A stretch of DNA of 11,897 nucleotides from Candidatus Cloacimonadota bacterium (GTDB lineage: Bacteria > Cloacimonadota > Cloacimonadia > JGIOTU-2 > B8-G9): positions 1 through 11,897 of the forward strand of contig QMNM01000014.1 in assembly GCA_003647765.1 (NCBI GenBank), given 5' to 3'. Shown one piece after another: positions 1 to 5,390 of this stretch. Under the pieces are notes generated by a model. That model did no database searches and was not told where the DNA came from. It saw nothing but the letters and a program-made list of their open reading frames with translations. Each line of letters begins with the position of its first letter. Position 1 is the stretch's first letter. Position numbers and translations under genes: made by a program.

Positions 1-767
1 AGGTCTTTTACCAGCCCTTTTGGTTTTCCATTTGTATACATAAAAAGAGGCCTTGCGAGTTTGTATTCTCCAGAAACTACTGTTTTATTACTCGGTAAGA
101 CATTATCAATTCTTAGAGCTTTAACATCAGCAGAAAGATATCCAAGTCCTATGTAGCCAATTGAACCGGGAGTTTGTGACACAGTTGTTGCTACTGCTTG
201 GTTTGAAGCAAGCATCAGTGCACCATCTCTGACCTTATCACCTTTTAAAACTAACTTTTTAAATACCTCAAAAGTGCCTGATGCAACATCTCTTGAGACC
301 ACAACAATAGTTCCAGATTCTCCTCCCACATCTCGCCAATTGCTTATTTTTCCAATATAAATATCTTTTAATTGAGAGAGAGTAAGTGCTTTTACTGTGT
401 TATCAGGATGCACAACTATAGCAATGCCATCTTTTGCAACAATTGTCTCTACGGGATTAATGCCTTTTTCTCGTGCTTTTTTTAATTCTTTTGTTTTCAT
501 TGGTCGTGAAGCATCAGCAATATCACATGTGCCATCAATAAGTGCTGCAATACCAACTCCAGAGCCACCACCTCTTACAGAAATATTGGCTTCTGGATGG
601 ATATCCATAAATGTCTCTGCTGTCTTCTGTGCTATTGGTAATACAGTAGTAGAACCAGTAAGGGTAAGAGTATTTGACTTTTTCTTTGCCCAGGGCCATT
701 GGAATGCAAAAACCTGGGTTGTGATAAGCAGGAGTATTCCTGCAATTAGTAGACTTTTTGTTTTCAT
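1..767 (-). CDS. pstS: Phosphate ABC transporter substrate-binding protein PstS (3' end outside window)
   Basis: Periplasmic high-affinity phosphate-binding protein that delivers phosphate to the PstCAB importer. The first 255 codons are present and the frame stays open to the left edge, so the C-terminus is missing. Residues 1-21 form a signal peptide (MKTK, hydrophobic core to about 18, TQVFA cleavage). The PstS family is recognised by TGSTTVLP at 37-44, RGGGSGVGI at 65-73, SRPM at 87-90 and SRDVASGTFE at 158-167. The GST, GSG and SGT segments match the phosphate-coordinating loops of the family. The ATG at 767 is preceded by AAGGAG at good spacing. It lies 95 bp downstream of the porin-like gene on the same strand, separated by a repeat hairpin, and is probably co-expressed with it from the Pho-box promoter (inference). 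The pstCAB genes would be expected past the left edge. It could be a SphX-type paralogue, but the ligand loops are standard. Confidence 0.93.
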   Translation of the reverse strand, partial: MKTKSLLIAGILLLITTQVFAFQWPWAKKKSNTLTLTGSTTVLPIAQKTAETFMDIHPEANISVRGGGSGVGIAALIDGTCDIADASRPMKTKELKKAREKGINPVETIVAKDGIAIVVHPDNTVKALTLSQLKDIYIGKISNWRDVGGESGTIVVVSRDVASGTFEVFKKLVLKGDKVRDGALMLASNQAVATTVSQTPGSIGYIGLGYLSADVKALRIDNVLPSNKTVVSGEYKLARPLFMYTNGKPKGLVKD

Positions 768-786
768 TTTTTCTCCTTAATAAATA

Positions 787-858
787 GCCACGAAGGCACC
801 AAGTCACTAAGATTATTTTAAACTTATATTTCGCTTTGTGCCTTTGTGTCTTTGTGGC
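787..858. repeat. Inverted CAC-AAG octamer repeat (intergenic hairpin, copy A)
   Basis: The arms 787-811 and 834-858 are 25 nt each and pair at about 19 positions. Each arm is itself periodic, with units of the form CACxAAGx spaced 8 nt apart. It fills nearly all of the porin-pstS gap. No clean T-run follows, so it may be a transcript-stabilising or attenuating stem rather than a full terminator (inference). Related copies lie at 2606-2674, 6722-6790 and 8851-8867. Confidence 0.75.
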
Positions 859-862
859 ATAA

Positions 863-1855
863 TTACAGTTTTGTTGAAAATTCCCAGCGGAGTTGTGCTA
901 TAAACTTATCTTTTGAATCTTTGCTGGAATCTTCGTAAGAAGTATTCTCATAATTAACTTGTAACATCACCGCTGGTTTCCCTTTTGCTCTTCGCATAAT
1001 ATAGTAGTTAATCCCACCAATTATAAGAGTTTGTTTGTCATTATCCTCATCAGTATTAGGCTCCCAGTTATCATAACGAGCAACAAGTTCAAACTTATCT
1101 GTTAATTTTACAATTGGCATAATCATAAATCCTTGCCCAACAGTACCATCATCCTCTTTTGACAAAAACTCAAATTGAATATCCAAAGGACCGAATGCCA
1201 ATCTCCCTACCGCTGCATAAGCGGAATAATCTGTTTTATCAGTCCCCTTTTTCTTTGTGTAGTAAGAACCACCAATAGTAATCCCTGAAATTGGAATGAA
1301 TCGAAGATTCGCAAGATAAGCCGGACTTGTATTTACATTATCACCTGCTTTTTTATAACCTTCACCATTAGTAACAGCCAGTGCATACTCTCCCATTCCA
1401 TTCGGAATATAACCATATAGAGCAATTCCATAATCAGTAGAGCTTATGAACTTATACTTATCTGAAGGTGCTTTCTCCATTACAACATAAGTCCAATCAT
1501 AGATAGTTCCAAAGTAGTTCTTTAGTAGTCCAAATGTGAATTTACTTTCTGGAATAGGAATAAGATTTTTGAAATCAAGGTATGCATATTTGAGTTTCAC
1601 TCCAACACCATGAACATCTTCATCTTTGTCGCTTGAGAAGAAATCCAGATTAAATCTACCACTGATATCATCCGAGAACGTGTGGTTTAATCGGAAATAC
1701 CCTCTTTCTAAAGAGAAGGTATTTGTTTCATCTTTCTCATAAGTATACCTGTTCCAGAGATACATCTCCAGTTTGGTCTCGCCTGCAATTGCGATACTAC
1801 TTGTTAAGAACATTAGCAATAGTGTGAGTAAATACCAACTTTGCTTTTTTTTCAT
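863..1855 (-). CDS. Outer-membrane beta-barrel porin, phosphate-selective porin (OprP/OprO)-like
   Basis: A 330-aa predicted outer-membrane protein, probably a channel for anions such as phosphate. Residues 1-24 form a signal peptide (MKKKQ, a Leu-rich core, SSIAIA). The rest alternates aromatic and polar residues like amphipathic beta strands: LEMYLWNRYTYEKD, FSLERGYFRLNHTF, GRFNLDFFSSD, VKLKYAYLDF, GIALYGYI, LANLRFIPISGITIGGSYY, FELVARYDNWEP and a closing IAQLRWEFSTKL. No transmembrane helix is visible. The final residue is Leu rather than the usual aromatic, although Trp and Phe lie just before it. The ATG at 1855 has AAAAGGAG upstream. It sits between the Pho box and pstS, which supports a role in phosphate uptake. 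Barrel proteins diverge fast, so the OprP/OprO label rests on fold features plus context; the substrate is inferred. Confidence 0.75.
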   Translation of the reverse strand: MKKKQSWYLLTLLLMFLTSSIAIAGETKLEMYLWNRYTYEKDETNTFSLERGYFRLNHTFSDDISGRFNLDFFSSDKDEDVHGVGVKLKYAYLDFKNLIPIPESKFTFGLLKNYFGTIYDWTYVVMEKAPSDKYKFISSTDYGIALYGYIPNGMGEYALAVTNGEGYKKAGDNVNTSPAYLANLRFIPISGITIGGSYYTKKKGTDKTDYSAYAAVGRLAFGPLDIQFEFLSKEDDGTVGQGFMIMPIVKLTDKFELVARYDNWEPNTDEDNDKQTLIIGGINYYIMRRAKGKPAVMLQVNYENTSYEDSSKDSKDKFIAQLRWEFSTKL

Positions 1856-1896
1856 GCTTTACTCCTTTTCCCGATTCTCTTCGGAATTTTTATTTA

Positions 1897-1902
1897 ATTA
1901 TA
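1897..1902 (-). promoter_or_regulatory. -10 element (TATAAT) of the porin-pstS promoter
   Basis: A perfect TATAAT on the minus strand, about 42 nt upstream of the porin start codon. No good -35 box is found at 17 nt spacing (CTACGA is there instead). That fits a promoter activated by a PhoB-type regulator, where operator repeats replace the -35 box. The nearest operator unit ends 8 nt upstream. Confidence 0.65.
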
Positions 1903-1910
1903 CTTCAAGA

Positions 1911-1950
1911 GTATTAATTTCGTAGAAGGATTGTGTTAATTTTGTGTTAA
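1911..1950 (-). promoter_or_regulatory. Pho box: four 7-nt units in 11-bp phase
   Basis: On the minus strand the units begin at 1950 (TTAACAC), 1939 (TTAACAC), 1928 (CTTCTAC) and 1917 (TTAATAC), each exactly 11 nt apart. The first two are identical and extend to TTAACACAA. Tandem 7-nt repeats on an 11-bp period are the hallmark of OmpR/PhoB-type operators: E. coli PhoB uses CTGTCAT-like units and Bacillus PhoP uses TTAACA-like units. These resemble the latter. The regulator encoded at 4513-5193 is the obvious candidate binder (inference). Confidence 0.72.
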
Positions 1951-1952
1951 GA

Positions 1953-1982
1953 TAAAAGCCCTCTAGTAGAAACCAGAGGGCT
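1953..1982 (-). terminator. Intrinsic terminator after the sigma factor gene
   Basis: The stem pairs 1957-1964 with 1975-1982 (AGCCCTCT with AGAGGGCT, 8 perfect pairs) across a 10-nt loop. On the minus strand it is followed by a short T-rich tail (TTTTAT, overlapping the stem's last base). It lies 38 nt past the sigma gene's stop and just before the Pho box, so it ends the regulator-kinase-sigma transcription unit and insulates the porin promoter. Confidence 0.75.
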
Positions 1983-2019
1983 GTCTGCGAAACCCCAAAA
2001 ATAAACTATGATGAATAAT

Positions 2020-2538
2020 CTATTCTGACTTATATTTGTGTTGTTGAATCCTTCTTAATCTCCTCAATCCTTTTTCTTTTATCTGCCTTACACGTTCTCG
2101 TGGCAAATCCAAGATTTTAGATATTTGAGTTAAATCATAAGAATTATTATCAGCCAATCCATAAAGTAAGGTAAGAACCTTTTTTTCAAGTTCTGGAAAA
2201 TCTTCAAGGTTGGCAAATGTTTGCTGATTATATTTGATGTTTTCGGTAGTAGTTTTATTTTCAACCTTTGAGATTTTTATATTTTCGTTCAGAGATAGAG
2301 CATTTAATGATGTCTTTCTTTCTCTTTCCAATGCTTCTAATATTCTTTTTTTTATCCAATATGTTGCATAAGTAGAGAATTTAGTCCCTTTCTTTGGGTC
2401 AAATTTTTCAATAGATTCCCACAGACCAATAAGTCCATCCTGAATTAAATCATCTAATGGAATACCATAATCTTTATATTTATTTGCGATGCTTTTTATA
2501 AGTGGAAGGTTTTCTTTAATAATTTCTTCTTTTTTCAT
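2020..2538 (-). CDS. Small sigma-70 family RNA polymerase sigma factor (regions 2 and 4 only)
   Basis: A 172-aa sigma factor directing RNA polymerase to a subset of promoters. Region 2 covers about residues 10-76: LPLIKSIANKY, PLDDLIQDGLIGLWESIEKFDP, then FSTYATYWIKKRILEAL, the core-binding and -10-reading part. Region 4 covers about 113-165: FPELEKKVLTLLYGL, then a helix-turn-helix with LPRERVRQIKEKGLRRLRRI, the -35-reading part. The 36-residue linker (77-112) is polar and does not look like region 3; region 1.1 is also absent. Region 2 resembles housekeeping SigA/RpoD types more than ECF factors. The ATG at 2538 is chosen because GTGAGG lies 9 nt upstream as ribosome-binding site; a GTG five codons earlier falls inside that site. 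It follows the PhoR-like gene after 209 bp of palindrome-rich DNA and ends in an intrinsic terminator. No anti-sigma gene is visible. A link to phosphate control is positional only. Confidence 0.88.
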   Translation of the reverse strand: MKKEEIIKENLPLIKSIANKYKDYGIPLDDLIQDGLIGLWESIEKFDPKKGTKFSTYATYWIKKRILEALERERKTSLNALSLNENIKISKVENKTTTENIKYNQQTFANLEDFPELEKKVLTLLYGLADNNSYDLTQISKILDLPRERVRQIKEKGLRRLRRIQQHKYKSE

Positions 2539-2562
2539 CTGAAAATACCTCACCGCACCCGT

Positions 2563-2588
2563 CCTCCGTAGCAGTGCAACTGCGGAGG
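2563..2588. repeat. GC-rich palindrome upstream of the sigma gene
   Basis: CCTCCG at 2563-2568 and CAGT at 2572-2575 pair with ACTG (2579-2582) and CGGAGG (2583-2588). That gives a 10-bp stem with a 3-nt bulge and a 3-nt loop. It is much richer in GC than its surroundings and looks like a REP-type element. It lies 25 nt upstream of the sigma start codon, so it would be in that gene's leader. Confidence 0.6.
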
Positions 2589-2605
2589 GTGGAGAGACGC
2601 AAAGA

Positions 2606-2674
2606 ACACAAAGAATAAAGAAATAGAAATATAATAACTTCTAAATTAAATACCATTTTCATACTTCTTTGTGT
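2606..2674. repeat. CACAAAG inverted repeat (copy C)
   Basis: ACACAAAGAA at 2606-2615 is matched perfectly by TTCTTTGTGT at 2665-2674, separated by 49 bp of AT-rich DNA. The CACAAAG core ties it to the repeats at 787-858 and 6722-6790. Confidence 0.5.
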
Positions 2675-2675
2675 C

Positions 2676-2692
2676 CCCGATTTGTTGTCGGG
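2676..2692. repeat. Short CCCGA/TCGGG palindrome
   Basis: CCCGA (2676-2680) pairs with TCGGG (2688-2692) over a 7-nt loop. With one bulged C the stem can extend by three more pairs (TGT with ACA). It is one of a chain of palindromes between the kinase and sigma genes and has no T-run on either side. Confidence 0.45.
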
Positions 2693-2726
2693 ACATGTAG
2701 GTTTCATCTGGAAATGAATTTTGTAG

Positions 2727-2745
2727 TAGCCGACTCCGTCGGCTA
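2727..2745. repeat. Perfect 8-bp palindrome just after the kinase stop
   Basis: TAGCCGAC, loop TCC, GTCGGCTA. It lies 2 nt past the kinase stop codon and back to back with the palindrome at 2749-2767. No T-run follows on the minus strand, so a classical terminator is unlikely. Confidence 0.65.
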
Positions 2746-2747
2746 TA

Positions 2748-4511
2748 TTAGGCGAGAGACTCGCCTACTCCATAATAAGGAATAGTTATAATAAATTTTG
2801 AGCCTTCCCCTACTTTACTTTCAACATCTATTTTTCCATTATGAGCAAGCACAATGTGTTTTACGATAGAAAGTCCCAATCCTGTTCCACCCAACTTTCT
2901 GGAACGGGACTTATCAACCACATAAAATCTCTCAAATATTCTTGATATATCCTCTTTGGGGATACCTATCCCTGTGTCTTGGACTTCAATCTTTATATCA
3001 TATTCATGATGAGATATCTTTATAGCAATCTGTCCTTCTTCAGTATATTTTATCGCATTGTCTATTAAGTTTATAAACATCTGCTCAAGCAGAAACGGAT
3101 CTGCTTTTATATGAGAATACTTCTCTGGTATATCTAATTCAAAATCCAATTCTTTATCTTTTAATTGCTTCTCAAAAATTTTGATAATATCTTTAATCAT
3201 AACTTCCAAATCAACATCTTTTATTTCTATGCCGAGATGGGTCTCAAGATTAGAAAGCAAAAGAAGGTCTGAAACTATGTTAATCAATCTATCTGTATTT
3301 GACCTTATGATTTGCAGGAATCGTTTTTGCCCGGCATCTGCCTCTTCCTCCAATGTTTCTGCAAATCCTTTTATTGCAGTAAGGGGCGTTCTCAATTCAT
3401 GGGCTACATTGGCAACAAAATCCGCCTTTACCCTTTCTACTTGTTTAAGCTCGGTTATATCATGTAAGACCACTATTATCTTTTTCCCTGAATCTTCTGG
3501 AACTAACGCACAAGTCCCAAAATAAACTTTTTCACCAAGTTGAATTTCACGAGTTTTGGGCTCACCACTTTGAGATACAGATTTTACCAATTTATCAATA
3601 TCTACATTTTGTAATACCTCCCAATATCGTTTATTATGTAGTTGTGTCTCATCTGAAACACCTACCACATCCCAAAAATTCCTGTTTGATAAAACAATCT
3701 TTCCTTCCCTATTGAGAACAACTAAACCTTCAACCATTGATGATATAATTGCCTGAAGTTCCTCTCTTTCTGCGGTTAATCTGTCAAATGAACTCCGCAA
3801 TCCACGTGCCATCTCATTTATTGCATTTGAAAGTTTACCTATCTCGTCTTTTCTTTTTGTAAATGTTCTCGTTGCAAAATCTCCATTTTTGATTTTTTCT
3901 GCTGCATTGGCTATCTCCTTTATTGGTTTTGTGAAAGTGCGTGATGAAACAATTGAGAATAATAAAACAACGATGGTCAATACAATAGCTAAATAAGCAA
4001 TCTTTTTATTAACAGTACCAAGGCTCTTTTTAATCTCTGGAATAAAAGAACTTGTTCTGACAACTCCTAATATTTTATCATTTTCTTTAATTGGAATAGC
4101 AACATACAGCATCTTCTCTTTGACTGTTGAACTATATCTGATTTTTGTTCCTATTTTGCCTTGCAATGCTTGGACAATCTCTGGTCTTGTTGAATGGTTT
4201 TCCATTTTGTATGGGTTTTTTTCTGAATCTCCAATAACTACACCATCTTTTCTTATGATAGTAATTCTGGTATTTATCCTTTTTCCAATCTCTTTTACAA
4301 GAGTATCTAACTCCTCAATATTTCCAGAAACTATTAGACCTGTAACCACATTTTCTATTAGTTCAGCTTGTTCCTCAAGATTTAACTTTACAGTATTTAA
4401 ATAATGTTTTTTTATCTCCCTTGAAGCAAAGAATACAATAAGAGAAGTGGTCAAAACAATGATGAGAAAATATCTAAAAAACTGTTTCCACATTATCCCC
4501 ATTCGTCTCAT
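2748..4511 (-). CDS. phoR: PhoR-type sensor histidine kinase
   Basis: A 587-aa membrane histidine kinase that should phosphorylate the adjacent PhoB-type regulator. Order of parts: transmembrane helix about 11-29 (FFRYFLIIVLTTSLIVFF), extracytoplasmic sensor domain about 30-168, second transmembrane helix about 170-190, HAMP about 191-243, PAS about 250-355, HisKA with FVANVAHELRTPLTAIKGF (phosphoacceptor His371), and an ATPase domain with N box NLIDNAIKY (Asn485), G1 box DTGIGIP (512-518) and G2 box GGTGLGLSIV (541-550). All catalytic motifs are intact. TM, HAMP and PAS ahead of HisKA match the PhoR architecture, with a larger sensor domain than E. coli PhoR. The ATG at 4511 is preferred: it lies 1 nt after the regulator's TAG with GGAG upstream; a start 8 codons earlier would overlap the regulator. 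The last residues come from a palindromic repeat. The phosphate signal is inferred from the neighbours. Confidence 0.9.
   Translation of the reverse strand: MRRMGIMWKQFFRYFLIIVLTTSLIVFFASREIKKHYLNTVKLNLEEQAELIENVVTGLIVSGNIEELDTLVKEIGKRINTRITIIRKDGVVIGDSEKNPYKMENHSTRPEIVQALQGKIGTKIRYSSTVKEKMLYVAIPIKENDKILGVVRTSSFIPEIKKSLGTVNKKIAYLAIVLTIVVLLFSIVSSRTFTKPIKEIANAAEKIKNGDFATRTFTKRKDEIGKLSNAINEMARGLRSSFDRLTAEREELQAIISSMVEGLVVLNREGKIVLSNRNFWDVVGVSDETQLHNKRYWEVLQNVDIDKLVKSVSQSGEPKTREIQLGEKVYFGTCALVPEDSGKKIIVVLHDITELKQVERVKADFVANVAHELRTPLTAIKGFAETLEEEADAGQKRFLQIIRSNTDRLINIVSDLLLLSNLETHLGIEIKDVDLEVMIKDIIKIFEKQLKDKELDFELDIPEKYSHIKADPFLLEQMFINLIDNAIKYTEEGQIAIKISHHEYDIKIEVQDTGIGIPKEDISRIFERFYVVDKSRSRKLGGTGLGLSIVKHIVLAHNGKIDVESKVGEGSKFIITIPYYGVGESLA
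2749..2767. repeat. Perfect 8-bp palindrome overlapping the kinase 3' end
   Basis: TAGGCGAG, loop AGA, CTCGCCTA. It encodes the last kinase residues (VGESLA) and supplies two bases of its TAA stop, so the repeat appears to form the C-terminus of the protein. Confidence 0.65.
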
Positions 4512-4512
4512 T

Positions 4513-5193
4513 CTAATCTCCAAATTTATAGCCAATTCCTCTTACTGATTTAATTAATTTGCTATACTCACCCAGTTTTTTCCGCAGTTGTGTAATATGC
4601 ACATCAATAGTTCTATCAAGGACGATTTTATCTTCTCCCCACAATTTATCAAGAAGTTTATCTCTTGAGAATACCCATCCAGGTCGCTCAGCAATAATAG
4701 AAAGCAATTTGAATTCTGTTGTTGTTAGATTAATTTCTTTGCCTTTGATTGTTACTTTATACTTTGCCAAATCTATCATCAAGTCATTTCTTTTAATTAT
4801 TTTTGGCTTTTCGGTTTTGGCTTCTGCTCGTCGTAATACTGCTTTTATCCGAGCAATAAGTTCTCTTGGGCTGAAAGGTTTCACGATATAATCATCAGCT
4901 CCTAATTCCAAGCCGACAACTTTATCTGTTTCAGTTCCTTTAGCTGTAAGCATTATTATTGGAATAGTGGCAGTTCGTTCATCTCTTTTGATAATTCGGC
5001 AGATTTCTAAGCCATCTATCTCTGGTAACATCAAATCTAAAATTATTAAGTCCGGGCATTTTGCTTCAAGATAGGATAGAAAAGTTTCACCATCATAGAA
5101 CTGCTTTACTTTGAAATTTTCTTTCTCCAAATGGTGAGTTATAAGTTCTACAATATCAGGTTCGTCATCAACAACCGCGATTAGTTTAGTCAT
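4513..5193 (-). CDS. phoB: PhoB/OmpR-family response regulator
   Basis: A 226-aa transcription regulator, the normal length for the family. The receiver domain (about 1-122) has the acidic pocket Asp9, Asp10 and Glu11, phosphoacceptor Asp53 (LIILDLMLP), Thr83 (IIMLTAKG) and Lys105 (YIVKPFSPREL). The C-terminal winged helix (about 128-226) contains LTTTEFKLLSIIAERPGWVFSRDKLLDKLWG and the family-typical DRTIDVHITQLRKKLG with a terminal SVRGIGYKF. The start is set at the ATG at 5193 because GGGAG lies 6 nt upstream; a start nine codons earlier has no site and would include it. It is followed after 1 nt by the kinase gene, a classic two-component operon. It probably binds the phased repeats at 1911-1950, by family knowledge plus context. 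DrrA- or PhoP-type naming would be equally valid. Confidence 0.93.
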   Translation of the reverse strand: MTKLIAVVDDEPDIVELITHHLEKENFKVKQFYDGETFLSYLEAKCPDLIILDLMLPEIDGLEICRIIKRDERTATIPIIMLTAKGTETDKVVGLELGADDYIVKPFSPRELIARIKAVLRRAEAKTEKPKIIKRNDLMIDLAKYKVTIKGKEINLTTTEFKLLSIIAERPGWVFSRDKLLDKLWGEDKIVLDRTIDVHITQLRKKLGEYSKLIKSVRGIGYKFGD

Positions 5194-5220
5194 AAAATAC
5201 TCCCTTTTAGTCATTAGCAA

Positions 5221-5226
5221 ATTATA
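5221..5226 (-). promoter_or_regulatory. Candidate -10 box for the phoB-phoR operon
   Basis: TATAAT on the minus strand, 27 nt before the phoB ATG. No convincing -35 hexamer lies at 17 nt. TTTACA occurs three times upstream (minus strand, starting at 5285, 5278 and 5260), but not in 11-bp phase, so I do not call a Pho box here. Confidence 0.35.
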
Positions 5227-5346
5227 GAAGTATATTCCCGAGAAAGTAGTGCTTTGTAAAGTAATATCTGTGTGTAAAATGTAAAGAACCTAATCCTAAC
5301 CTATTCAGTGAATTTTAGAGTAAGATTATTATTTTTTGAAAATTTT

Positions 5347-5390
5347 TATTGTAAGTTAATCCTTGTACTATCTGCGTAATGTAAGTTAAT
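5347..5390. repeat. 14-nt direct repeat at the murA 3' end
   Basis: TATTGTAAGTTAAT (5347-5360) and TAATGTAAGTTAAT (5377-5390) differ at one base and are 30 bp apart. The second copy covers the murA stop codon. It could be a small duplication or a binding-site pair; nothing in the sequence decides this. Confidence 0.55.

Noticed and set aside
397-807. Plus- and minus-strand open frames over the pstS 5' end
   Set aside because: They lie within the pstS gene in other frames. The pstS frame itself has the signal peptide, family motifs and ribosome-binding site.
2516-2707. 63-aa minus-strand frame between kinase and sigma genes
   Set aside because: Made of palindromic repeat sequence, overlaps the sigma start in another frame, and has no protein-like pattern.
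2727-2745. Terminator of phoR
   Set aside because: Perfect stem but no T-run on the minus strand. It looks like a REP-type palindrome paired with its neighbour at 2749-2767.
5194-5385. Pho box upstream of phoB
   Set aside because: TTTACA occurs three times but spaced 7 and 18 nt, not 11 nt, so the phasing seen at 1911-1950 is absent.
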